Origin: Planctomycetia bacterium
GTDB lineage: Bacteria; Planctomycetota; UBA1135; GCA-002686595
Direction: 5' to 3'
Assembly: GCA_005799545.1 (NCBI GenBank)
Contig: SYGM01000158.1
Coordinates: 1 to 42,642 of the forward strand
Length of the DNA stretch: 42,642 bases
Below, in pieces: positions 8,038-15,243 of the stretch. Both the position numbers and the translations under genes were made by a program. The notes beneath the pieces are model-generated. The model was not told the origin of the DNA and ran no database searches. It saw only the letters and a program-made list of their open reading frames with translations. How positions within the stretch are numbered: the stretch's first letter is position 1; every line of letters starts with the position of its first letter.

Positions 8038-8376
8038 GGCGGATGAGCATTGCGACTGCAGCTGCAGCGGACAAGCGCGATGGTGAGTCCTGCAACATGC
8101 GATGCGTAAAGAGGTGTCGCGTTCGGGATGGGACGAGAAACATGAAAAAACGTGAATGAGTCCGCGGGCAGCGAAAAAGAGGCGGGCACTGACGGTTCGG
8201 GACACGAAAAGTCGTGCAATGTCCGATGGGAACAGGTGAGGGCCTGCGCTGCATGGCGTTGTGCGTGACGTGGAAACGAACCGGCAGAAGTGAAGCCATG
8301 CAATGCTGCGCGCAGGTAGAGTGGAGAAACGTCACGAAAAGACGTTATTTCCCAGTCCCCTTAATTGAATATTCTC
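8038..8376. promoter_or_regulatory. Divergent intergenic region with inverted repeat
   Basis: 339 bp between the starts of the CAP-like gene (minus) and the beta-helix gene (plus), so it should hold promoters for both. No ORF here looks like protein. An inverted repeat AACGTC (8328-8333) / GACGTT (8341-8346) with a 7-base loop lies about 30 bp before the beta-helix start. It is followed by the only A/T-rich patch (TTAATTGAATATTCTC, 8361-8376). The repeat could be an operator or a 5'-leader hairpin. No confident -35/-10 pair was found. Confidence 0.45.
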
Positions 8377-9804
8377 ATGAAGCTACTCTTCCCATGGCTT
8401 GTGATCGCGTGTGCATCGACTGCCCGCGTGGAAGCCGCAGATCACATTGTGTTTCCCGGCGGCAGCATTCAGGCGGCAATCGACGGCGCCGCCAACGGAG
8501 ATCGGGTGCTTGTGCAGCCCGGTACCTACAATCAGGCCTTCCAGTTCAATGGCAAGCTGCTGGAAGTGCGCTCCGTCGGCGGTCCTCTGGTGACCACACT
8601 CGATGGAACCGGAATCGCGAACAGCATCGTTCGTTGCGATCAAGGTGAGGGTCTCGGCACGAAGCTGGTGGGTTTCACCCTGCGCAATGGCAACGGGCGC
8701 GGCTTCCCTTCGAGCTTCGGTCAGGATTTCTACGGGGGTGCGATCTTCGCCGGCGGCGGGACCAAGCTCGCCATCGAGGACTGCCGCATCGTGCACAACG
8801 GTTGGTCGAGCGGTGCCCCGAACAACTGCACTTTCGGTGGCGGAGTCTTCTGCGGCAGTTCTCAGATCACACTCACTCGCTGTGTCATCGCGGACAATTT
8901 CGCCTGGGCTTGCGGCGGAGGCACGCTGGTCGACGGAACAGGTTCGATGACCTTTGATCGTTGCACGGTGGTTTCCAACGTCAGCACGAACTTCTTCGGT
9001 CAGCAGGGCGGCATCGGCATGGCCAATGATGGCGACGTGTTCGTGCGAGACTCGATCGTGTACGGCAACTACGGCAATCAGATCGACGCCTTCGGTGCGC
9101 CCTACAATGTCGGCTGCGTGGCCGTCTGCAACTGGAGCCTGGTGCAGGGCGGTTTCGCGGGGACCGGAAATGTCAACGCCGATCCGCTGTTCACGAATCT
9201 CGCCGCTCTGGATGTCTCGCTGACAGCGGCGTCTCCGGCCATCAACGTCGGCGATCCTGCCGCGGCTCTTGATGCGGACGGGTCGCGCCGCGACCTCGGC
9301 GCACAGGCCTATTTCCACACGAGCATCGTGCCCTTCTGCTTCGGTGATGGCAGTGTGCTGACCTGCCCGTGCGGAAACGACGGTGCTCCCGGCCGCGGTT
9401 GCGCCAACACCATCAACGGGAGCGGCGCGTTGCTGAGCGGCTCGGGTGTGCTCGGAAACGACGCACTGCTGCTCAACGCAACCGGAACGCTGGCGACCTC
9501 CTCGTGCGTGTTCCTGCAGGGCACGCTGGCTGCTGCTCCCGTGGCGTTCGGCGACGGCCTGCGCTGCACCGGGGGAACCCTGAAGCGAATCGCCGTGAAG
9601 TCGGCCGTGTCCGCCGGGGTTTCCTACCCGGTCGGCTGGGAGCTCGGCATCCGTGCGCGCTCCGCCCAACTGGGTGACAACATCACCGCGGGATCGGTGC
9701 GCCGCTACCAGGTGTACTACCGCGACCCGACGACGAACTTCTGCCCTGCTCCGGTCGGAAACACGTGGAATGTGACCAACGGAGTCGAGGTCAGCTGGCC
9801 CTGA
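8377..9804 (+). CDS. Secreted right-handed beta-helix protein with C-terminal CPCGNDG domain
   Basis: 475 residues from the ATG at 8377; a TTG four codons upstream is possible but less likely. Signal peptide: MKLLFPWLVIACASTARVEA. Residues about 28-300 form a parallel beta-helix of the pectate-lyase-like superfamily. They open with GGSIQAAIDGAANGDRVLV and PGTYNQAF, a very common start for such folds, then run through coils such as GGAIFAGGGTKLAIEDCRIV, GGGVFCGSSQITLTRCVIAD and MTFDRCTVVSNVST. The helix ends in SPAINVGDPAAALDADGS and RRDLGAQ, typical of outer-surface right-handed helices. No catalytic residues are assignable, so a polysaccharide-binding or -degrading role is only a guess. Residues 320-475 are the same tag domain as in the protease (FCFGDG, CPCGNDG, GDGLRCTGGTLKR, YQVYYRDP, TNGVEVSWP). 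Confidence 0.9.
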   Translation: MKLLFPWLVIACASTARVEAADHIVFPGGSIQAAIDGAANGDRVLVQPGTYNQAFQFNGKLLEVRSVGGPLVTTLDGTGIANSIVRCDQGEGLGTKLVGFTLRNGNGRGFPSSFGQDFYGGAIFAGGGTKLAIEDCRIVHNGWSSGAPNNCTFGGGVFCGSSQITLTRCVIADNFAWACGGGTLVDGTGSMTFDRCTVVSNVSTNFFGQQGGIGMANDGDVFVRDSIVYGNYGNQIDAFGAPYNVGCVAVCNWSLVQGGFAGTGNVNADPLFTNLAALDVSLTAASPAINVGDPAAALDADGSRRDLGAQAYFHTSIVPFCFGDGSVLTCPCGNDGAPGRGCANTINGSGALLSGSGVLGNDALLLNATGTLATSSCVFLQGTLAAAPVAFGDGLRCTGGTLKRIAVKSAVSAGVSYPVGWELGIRARSAQLGDNITAGSVRRYQVYYRDPTTNFCPAPVGNTWNVTNGVEVSWP

Positions 9805-9824
9805 GTGAGCGGGCATCGTCTCGC

Positions 9825-9860
9825 GCGGGCGGAGGGTGCGTGCAGGCCCTCCGCCCGTTC
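9825..9860 (+). terminator. Rho-independent-like terminator after the beta-helix gene
   Basis: GGGCGGAGGG (9827-9836) pairs perfectly with CCCTCCGCCC (9847-9856), extended by one C-G and one G-U pair, with a 10-base loop and then TTCACTTC. It lies 20 bp after the stop and before the start of pldA, so it separates the two units. Confidence 0.65.
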
Positions 9861-9880
9861 ACTTCGTACAATCCGGCGCC

Positions 9881-10756
9881 ATGAACGCGCGCCACTGCCT
9901 TCCGTTCGCCCTGCTGCTGTGCTCGGCCTGCGCCACCGTCGACCCTTCGGCGCCGCAAACCTCGCTGTTCGCCGAGCGCTGGCCCGCGAAGGGCGGGCCG
10001 CAGGAAGACCGCTTCGTGCCCAAGGCGCACAAGCCCAACTATGCCATCGCGCGGCTGTCCTCCAATCCCAACCAGAAGCTCTTCGATGAAGAGGCGGCTG
10101 CGACCGGTCTCGACGCGCCGGACCTGCAGGCTGCGGAGATCAAGTTTCAGCTGAGCCTCAAGACGAAGGTGATGGACGATGTCGGCGAAAGCGGCTCGCT
10201 GTGGCTGGCGTACACGCAGCAGTCCAACTGGCAGGCCTTCAACTTCTCGGAGTCGGCGCCGTTCCGCGACACCAACTACGAGCCGGAGCTGATCTGGAAC
10301 GTGCCGCTCGACGGCGAGGTGCTCGACTGGAAGCTGCGCTTCGTGAACCTGGGCTTCGTGCATCAGAGCAACGGCCGCAGCGAGCCGCTCTCGCGCAGCT
10401 GGAATCGCTTTTATGCCCAATTCGGGGCGGAGAACGGCCCGTTTGCTCTGCTGGTGCGCCCGTGGTGGCGCATACCCGAGGGCGATGACAACAATCCGGA
10501 GATCGAGCGTTTCTACGGTTACGGCGATCTGGTCGCGCTGTGGAAGCAGGAGACGTGTCACTGGGCGCTGACGCTGCGCAACAACCTGCGGCTGGACGGC
10601 AACAAGGGCGCTGCGCAACTGGACTGGGTCTATCCGCTCTCGAACGGTGCGCGCGTGTACGTGCAGGCCTTCAGCGGTTACGGCGAATCGCTGATGGACT
10701 ACGATCGCGCGACGACGACTCTGGGCATCGGCTTTCAGATGTCGGACTGGCTGTGA
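9881..10756 (+). CDS. pldA: Outer-membrane phospholipase A (OMPLA)
   Basis: 291 residues. OMPLA enzymes are 12-stranded outer-membrane barrels that hydrolyse phospholipids when the outer leaflet is disturbed. Visible family motifs are YTQQSNWQAFN, FRDTNYEPELIW, FVHQSNGRSEPLSRSWNRFY, GNKGAAQLDWVYPL and GYGESLMDYD. The catalytic His161 and Ser163 (HQS) and the supporting Asn175 have the same spacing as His142/Ser144/Asn156 of the E. coli enzyme, so activity is expected. The N-terminus MNARHCLPFALLLCSACATV resembles a lipoprotein signal, with cysteines at positions 14 and 17, rather than the usual plain signal peptide. Start chosen at the ATG at 9881, since 15 upstream in-frame codons overlap the terminator. 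The stop overlaps the next start as GTGA, so the two are translationally coupled. Confidence 0.95.
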   Translation: MNARHCLPFALLLCSACATVDPSAPQTSLFAERWPAKGGPQEDRFVPKAHKPNYAIARLSSNPNQKLFDEEAAATGLDAPDLQAAEIKFQLSLKTKVMDDVGESGSLWLAYTQQSNWQAFNFSESAPFRDTNYEPELIWNVPLDGEVLDWKLRFVNLGFVHQSNGRSEPLSRSWNRFYAQFGAENGPFALLVRPWWRIPEGDDNNPEIERFYGYGDLVALWKQETCHWALTLRNNLRLDGNKGAAQLDWVYPLSNGARVYVQAFSGYGESLMDYDRATTTLGIGFQMSDWL

Positions 10757-11493
10757 GCGGATCGGCGACGGTTCCCTTCCTGTTCGCGTGCACGCGCTGC
10801 GGACATTGCTGCAGCGGAGGCTCGGGGTACGTGTGGCTGGAGTCCGGCGAGAGCGAGCGCATGGCGGCGCGCATGGGGATGAGCGTGGCCGCCTTCGAAT
10901 CGCGGCATGTGCGCGAGGTCGCCGATCCGCGCAGCGGCGAAGTGCGCCGCTCGCTGCGCGAGGTGGAGGGGGGCGGGGGCCGCTGCTCGCTGCTCGAAGG
11001 CCGCAACACCTGCATCGTGTACGAAGCGCGGCCGGAACACTGCCGCCGCTTTCCGTTCTGGGACAGCGTGCTGAATACGCGCGAGGGATTCGAGAATGCG
11101 CGCGCGACCTGTCCGGGCATCGCGGTGATCGTCGCGGATGAACTGCGCGCCCGTGCCGCGGAGCGGCTGTCCGAGCTGTATCGCGAGCTGGAGCGACGCC
11201 ATCCCCCGCAGGGACTGCCGTGCTGTCTGGAGACGGATCCGGATGCGCTCTGGGCGACCGGCATGGAGGCCGATGCGCTGCAGCCGGGCGCCTGTGATCA
11301 TGCCGGTGAGCGTGCCAGCACGTCGAGCTGCCAATTGAGCGATGCGCGGCCGCTGACGTGCCGCCTGCGGCAGTGCGGCCTCTCGGGCGAAGAGGCCGAG
11401 CAATGGCAGCAGCGTCTGCGCGCAATCGAGCGCGAGCTGGAATATCCGGCGAGCTACGCCCGCTGGGTGGACCTGCGGCGCTCGCGCGAGTAA
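10753..11493 (+). CDS. YkgJ-family (CxxCxxCC) putative metal-binding protein
   Basis: 246 residues starting at GTG 10753, overlapping the pldA stop by four bases (GTGA). The N-terminus carries the cluster CTRCGHCC followed by SGGSGYVWL, and CRRFPFW lies near residue 100. Together these define the YkgJ / UPF0153 family, thought to bind zinc or an iron centre through these cysteines. More cysteines follow (GLPCCLETD, CDHAGE, CQLSDARPLTCRLRQC), giving a longer Cys-rich C-terminal half than the minimal ~110-residue domain. The protein is soluble, with no signal peptide. The reaction is unknown. Co-translation with pldA suggests a link to envelope stress or lipid turnover, but this is inference from position only. 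Confidence 0.85.
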   Translation: MSGSATVPFLFACTRCGHCCSGGSGYVWLESGESERMAARMGMSVAAFESRHVREVADPRSGEVRRSLREVEGGGGRCSLLEGRNTCIVYEARPEHCRRFPFWDSVLNTREGFENARATCPGIAVIVADELRARAAERLSELYRELERRHPPQGLPCCLETDPDALWATGMEADALQPGACDHAGERASTSSCQLSDARPLTCRLRQCGLSGEEAEQWQQRLRAIERELEYPASYARWVDLRRSRE

Positions 11494-11503
11494 GACAAGG
11501 CAC

Positions 11504-12721
11504 ATGCGCGCGCTGCGTTACGCCCTGTATCTGCTGCTCGCCCTGATGGGGCTGTGGGGCGGGCTTGGATTCTGGCACTGGTACGCCGAGTCGCGCGCGC
11601 CGCAGGCGCCAAGGCCACACGACGAAGCGGCTAGGGAAGTGCCGGAGGAAAGCGCGCGCGCGCTGCCGCGCCGGCGCGAAGCGGTGTTCCGGATGCAGGA
11701 GCAGGAGCTTGCGCAGGCGCCCGAGCGCACGCGCATCGATCCGCGGTGGGTTGAGAAGAACCGCGCGGGCATCGAGAAGCTCAAGGCCCGCGAGCTGGAG
11801 GCCGCTGTCAAGCTTTTCGAGGAGTGCGTCGCCGGCGTGCCGGAGGAGACGGTGTTCCGCGCCAATGCCGCGGAAGCGTGCGCGCGGCTGGGCAATCAGC
11901 AGTGGGAGCAGGGCTCGAAGGAGAACCGCGAAGCGGGGCTGGCGCACATGCGCCGCGCACTGGAGCTGGCGCCCTCGCGCGAGGACATCGCGCAGCGCAT
12001 CGAGCAGATGCAGCGCCTGCTGGCCTCGGAGGACGGGCACTGGACCGAGAGCCTGGATCATTACGAACTCTCGTTCGACGGCAACCGCAGCGACCTGTTG
12101 TGGGACTCGCTGACGCTGCCGCCCCTGCTCGAGTCCATCTACGGTGAGTACGGCGAGCACTTTGACTGCTGGCCGGTGGAGCGCGGTCGTGAGAAAATCC
12201 GCATCGTGCTCTACACGCGCGAGGAGTTTCACGCGGCAACGGGCATCGGTCACTGGGCGGGCGGCGTGTTCGATGGCGCGGTGCGCATTCCGGTCACGGA
12301 TCTGAAGAAGGACAAGCGGGAGATCGAGCGCGTGCTGCGCCACGAGATCGCGCACGCCTTCGTGCACTACGCCGGCGGTCGCAGCGTGCCGGGCTGGCTC
12401 AACGAAGGTCTGGCGCAGTGGCTGGAGAGTTCCGACTTCGTCACGCGCGCTCAGCGCGTGGCCGCCGCGCGCAAGCAGTTCGGCGACGGACCGAAGATCG
12501 CGCTGTCGGAGCTGGGGGGCAGCCTGGCGGATCTCAAGGAGGAGCCGCGCATCCAGCGCGCGTACCAGCAGTCGCTGCTGCTCGTCGACCGCATCGAAAA
12601 GGAATACGGCGAGCGTCTGCTCTTCCAGATGGTGCAGGGCTGCGCGCAGGACAAGCGTCCCGAAGCGACATTCCGGGATGCGATTCAGCTGGAGTTGCAA
12701 GTCATTCTCGATGAACTCTAG
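11504..12721 (+). CDS. Membrane-anchored gluzincin-type metallopeptidase with TPR-like helices
   Basis: 405 residues. An N-terminal membrane anchor (about 5-24, RYALYLLLALMGLWGGLGF) is followed by an Arg/Glu-rich linker. A TPR-like helical part (about 75-185) has EKLKARELEAAVKLFEECVA and ANAAEACARLGNQQWEQGS. The metallopeptidase domain (about 190-405) has the zinc motif H280-E281-x-x-H284 (RHEIAHAF) and third-ligand Glu301 in GWLNEGLAQW, seventeen residues on. That is the peptidase MA arrangement. The preceding VRIPVTDLKKDKREIERVL is typical of Peptidase_MA-like planctomycete and myxobacterial proteins. The catalytic residues are intact, so a periplasm-facing peptidase is likely; substrates are unknown. 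It starts 10 bp after the YkgJ-like gene and ends 12 bp before the CBS gene, within one plus-strand unit. Confidence 0.85.
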   Translation: MRALRYALYLLLALMGLWGGLGFWHWYAESRAPQAPRPHDEAAREVPEESARALPRRREAVFRMQEQELAQAPERTRIDPRWVEKNRAGIEKLKARELEAAVKLFEECVAGVPEETVFRANAAEACARLGNQQWEQGSKENREAGLAHMRRALELAPSREDIAQRIEQMQRLLASEDGHWTESLDHYELSFDGNRSDLLWDSLTLPPLLESIYGEYGEHFDCWPVERGREKIRIVLYTREEFHAATGIGHWAGGVFDGAVRIPVTDLKKDKREIERVLRHEIAHAFVHYAGGRSVPGWLNEGLAQWLESSDFVTRAQRVAAARKQFGDGPKIALSELGGSLADLKEEPRIQRAYQQSLLLVDRIEKEYGERLLFQMVQGCAQDKRPEATFRDAIQLELQVILDEL

Positions 12722-12733
12722 ACTTGTGGGAAC

Positions 12734-13360
12734 ATGAAGGTTTCCGAATGCATGTCCCCCTGTGTCCACACCGTTCTCCCCGCCGCCACGCTGAGTGAGG
12801 CGGCGAGCATGCTCTGGGAGCATGATCTCGGCGCGCTGCCGGTGGTGGATGCGGATGGGCACCTGTGCGGCATGCTGACGGATCGCGACATCAGCATGGC
12901 GGCGCTCACCTCGGGTCGTGCGCTGCATCAGCTGGTCGTCTCCAATCACATGGCGAGCACGGTCTTCGCGGTGATGGCGCAGGATGCGCTCTCGGTCGCC
13001 GAACAGCGCCTCGCGATGCACCAGCTGCGCCGCCTGCCGGTCGTGGATGGCGAGGGCAGGCTGGTGGGAATCATCGCCTTGTCGGATCTTGCGCGCTCTT
13101 CGATCCCCGGTGCGCGCATCAAGGCGCTGCTGGCGAAGATCTGCGCATCGCGCACGCAGCAGGTCCAGCTCACGCAGGCGGCGGCCGAGCCGGTCAAGGA
13201 AGTGATCCCGGCTGCCGCACCCGCGCGCTCGCTCACCCGGCGAAGCTCCAAGGAGAGCACCGGCCAGAGCACCGGCCAGAGCACCAAGCACGCAAGGCAA
13301 AAGCGCGCGACGAAACCTGCTCGCTCGACGCTCAAGCAGCGCTCCGCCAAGGCGCGATGA
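12734..13360 (+). CDS. CBS-domain pair protein with basic tail
   Basis: 208 residues. Two CBS motifs form one Bateman module: about 1-62 (MKVSECMSPCVHTVLPAATL ... GALPVVDADGHLCGMLTDRD) and about 70-128 (HMASTVFAVMAQDALSVAEQ ... RRLPVVDGEGRLVGIIALSD). Such modules usually bind adenine nucleotides and sense energy state. No enzyme or transporter domain is attached. The last ~65 residues are Lys/Arg/Ser/Thr-rich, with a short STGQSTGQST repeat and many basic residues, possibly for binding nucleic acid or acidic partners. The stop overlaps the start of the following dioxygenase gene (ATGA), so the two products are made together. Confidence 0.9.
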   Translation: MKVSECMSPCVHTVLPAATLSEAASMLWEHDLGALPVVDADGHLCGMLTDRDISMAALTSGRALHQLVVSNHMASTVFAVMAQDALSVAEQRLAMHQLRRLPVVDGEGRLVGIIALSDLARSSIPGARIKALLAKICASRTQQVQLTQAAAEPVKEVIPAAAPARSLTRRSSKESTGQSTGQSTKHARQKRATKPARSTLKQRSAKAR

Positions 13361-14133
13361 GCGCCGCGATCGCGCTCCCGCTCACGGAGCTCGCGGTGCT
13401 CGATCCCACGCTCCGGCGCGAGGGTTGGGCCGTGATCCGCGGAGCGGACCTGCACCGCGCCCTCGCGCTGCCCGCCGGCGCGCTGATGGCGTGGCAGGAC
13501 TACTGGGAGCGCCTCGCGCCGGACCGCTATCTGCGCGACGGGGGACACTACCGCCGTCGTCGGCACGGCAGCTTCCTCGTGTCGCAGGGCGTGGCGCAGG
13601 CCGTGACGCACCGCGCCCACTGGCAGCCGCTGGAGTACAACGCTCTGCACGGCGGTCTGGAGCGCTGGTTCGAGCCGCTGGAGCCTTCGTGGATGGCCGA
13701 TCCGCTGCTGGCGAGGCTGCTGGTCTGGCTGGCGGGGCGCGCGGAGGCCTTGTTGCCGGCTCCCGCAGGCACTGCACAGCGCTGGTTCGCCGAGGTGCAT
13801 CCCTTCCGCATCGACACCGCGGAAGGCATCGGCCGGCCAACGCCCGAGGGTGCCCACCGCGACGGCGTGGATCTCGTGGCGGTGATTCTGGTGGATCGCC
13901 ACCGCATCAAGGGCGGGGAGACCCGCGTGTTCGACGCGGAGGGGCCTGCGGGCCGGCGCTTCACGCTTAGCGAAGCCTGGTCCGCGCTGCTGCTCGATGA
14001 TGCGCGCGTGATCCACGAGACGACGCCGATCCAGCCGCTGGAGCCGGGCCAGACCGGACACCGCGACACGCTGGTGGTGACGCTGCGCCGGGGAGGGTTC
14101 CAGGAACCTGCCGGCCTCGCGGATCGTGACTGA
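13357..14133 (+). CDS. 2-oxoglutarate/Fe(II) dioxygenase, amino-acid-hydroxylase-like (PF10014 type)
   Basis: 258 residues from the ATG at 13357; the longer open frame upstream is a shadow of the CBS gene. The second half matches the 2OG-Fe_Oxy_2 family, which includes bacterial L-isoleucine 4-hydroxylase: HPFRIDTAEGIGRPTPEGAH, then RDGVDLVAVILVDR, KGGETRVFD, LLLDDARVIHETTPI and GHRDTLVVTLRRGG. Iron ligands are probably His167, Asp169 and His220, and the 2-oxoglutarate-binding residue Arg236, so the active site is complete. The N-terminal part (about 20-100) includes DRYLRDGGHYRRRRHG, also a family feature. Substrate (free amino acid or other) cannot be read. Last gene of the pldA-to-dioxygenase run; a hairpin lies 50 bp downstream. 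Confidence 0.85.
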   Translation: MSAAIALPLTELAVLDPTLRREGWAVIRGADLHRALALPAGALMAWQDYWERLAPDRYLRDGGHYRRRRHGSFLVSQGVAQAVTHRAHWQPLEYNALHGGLERWFEPLEPSWMADPLLARLLVWLAGRAEALLPAPAGTAQRWFAEVHPFRIDTAEGIGRPTPEGAHRDGVDLVAVILVDRHRIKGGETRVFDAEGPAGRRFTLSEAWSALLLDDARVIHETTPIQPLEPGQTGHRDTLVVTLRRGGFQEPAGLADRD

Positions 14134-14177
14134 ACGTCACCGCCGGATTCGGGCCCGAAAAGAAAAGAGCGAAAGCC

Positions 14178-14220
14178 AAAAAAAGAGCGAGCAGCCGTGT
14201 TCAGGTGCACGGCCGCTCGC
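14178..14220 (-). terminator. Rho-independent terminator, minus strand
   Basis: Stem 14187-14199 (GCGAGCAGCCGTG) pairs with 14208-14220 (CACGGCCGCTCGC), 13 bp with one mismatch and an 8-base loop. Read on the minus strand it is followed by CTC and seven Ts (the A run at 14178-14184), so it is a textbook terminator for the 42-residue gene at 14341-14469. It may also slow plus-strand transcription from the dioxygenase gene. Confidence 0.8.
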
Positions 14221-14340
14221 CTTCTGGTTCCGCAGGTACGGCGCCTCAGGAGGATACGCCGCCTTCACCCCTCGGTTTCTCAGGCCGGGAACGCCGCGTT
14301 CCGCATGGCATCGCTGCCGTGCGGCGCGCAGTGGGTGCTC

Positions 14341-14469
14341 TCATCTCTCTCGAAAGAACTCAGGAGTCCTGCTGGCTCGCAGGGAAATCAGCGCCAGAAG
14401 CGTCTGAACACCCCAGATCACCAACAGGATCCACCCGAAGGTGGTCAAAATCGCTACGATCTTGTCCAT
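14341..14469 (-). CDS. 42-residue single-helix membrane protein
   Basis: A short minus-strand ORF from the ATG at 14469 to the TGA at 14341-14343. The sequence begins MDKIVAILTTFGWILLVIWG, continues VQTLLALISLRASRTPEFF and ends RER. It has one strong transmembrane helix (about 4-29) and a basic C-terminal tail (RASRTPEFFRER), giving a clear topology. The amino-acid pattern is that of a genuine membrane protein, and a minus-strand terminator follows 120 bp downstream (14178-14220). No near Shine-Dalgarno is visible; a GGAGG lies about 28 bases upstream. It is divergent from radC. I do not recognise a family; small YbgT-like or toxin-like membrane peptides have this shape, but nothing specific supports that. 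Confidence 0.5.
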   Translation of the reverse strand: MDKIVAILTTFGWILLVIWGVQTLLALISLRASRTPEFFRER

Positions 14470-14595
14470 ACAGAGTTGGGTGCGGAGTTCGCTCCCTCCG
14501 CTGTATTTACCTTCGTCACCTTTCTGGTCACGCGATTCCGCAGAACTCGGAAATCGTGTGGCAGAAAAAAGCAGGAAGAAGTCTCGATTTCAGAA

Positions 14596-15243
14596 ATGAG
14601 ACAAACTCGGCCCGCGATCCAGACCGTGCCGAGCGTCCTCCTGAGGTGCATGGGACATCAGGAAGCCTTGCTGGAGTTGCTGCTGGGGGCCAAGGCGCCG
14701 GCGCTGGGCCGAGAGTTGCCGGAGCTGTCGCGCTGGAGCGAGGATCGTCTGGTCTGCGAGGCGGGCCTCGAACCTGCGCAGGCGCGCCTGCTGGCGGCTG
14801 CCTTCGAGATCGGTCGGGAAGTCGAACGCCATCGCGCCCGGCCGCGGGCCTGGATGCGCGGACCCCTGAGCGTGCGGGAGGCGGTCTGGCCGCTGCTGCG
14901 GGGCTTGGAGCGTGAGGTGCTGCTGGCGCTCCTGCTCGATGGCAAGCACCGCCTGCGCAAGGTCGAGCGTATCAGTGAGGGCACATTGACGAGTGCGTTG
15001 GTGCATCCCCGGGAGGTCTTCACGCCGGCGGTGCGCGAGGCGGCGGCCGCGCTGAGCGTGGTGCACAACCACCCCTCCGGGGATCCCGAGCCGAGCGAGG
15101 AGGACATCGCCGTCACCCGCCGGCTGGGAGAGGCGGGGCAGATTCTCGGCATCCCGCTGCTCGACCACGTGGTGGTCGCGGAGGACGGACAGGTCAGCCT
15201 GCGGGAGCGCCTGCGGCAGGATCCACTCTGGCAAGCCGGTTGA
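14596..15243 (+). CDS. radC: RadC-family JAB1/MPN (JAMM) protein, short form
   Basis: 215 residues from the ATG at 14596; an internal ATG at 14650 (MGHQEALLELLLGAKAP) is an alternative start. The C-terminal domain is clearly RadC/UPF0758: SALVHPREVFTPAVREAAAA, LSVVHNHPSGDPEPSEEDIA and LGIPLLDHVVVAEDG. It contains the JAMM residues His-x-His, Ser and Asp for metal binding. The N-terminal helix-hairpin-helix part is degenerate and lacks the usual DxRPREKL start, so the protein is shorter than standard (about 225-230). Function is debated: RadC is not a proven recombination protein, and the fold suggests a metal-dependent hydrolase. The last 50 bp overlap the 3' end of the convergent rsmE. Confidence 0.9.
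   Translation: MRQTRPAIQTVPSVLLRCMGHQEALLELLLGAKAPALGRELPELSRWSEDRLVCEAGLEPAQARLLAAAFEIGREVERHRARPRAWMRGPLSVREAVWPLLRGLEREVLLALLLDGKHRLRKVERISEGTLTSALVHPREVFTPAVREAAAALSVVHNHPSGDPEPSEEDIAVTRRLGEAGQILGIPLLDHVVVAEDGQVSLRERLRQDPLWQAG

Noticed and set aside
9791-13300. A 1169-codon open frame on the minus strand
   Set aside because: It lies antisense to pldA, the YkgJ-like, peptidase and CBS genes, is full of Arg/Ala/His composition artefacts and has no recognisable domain; a GC-rich shadow.
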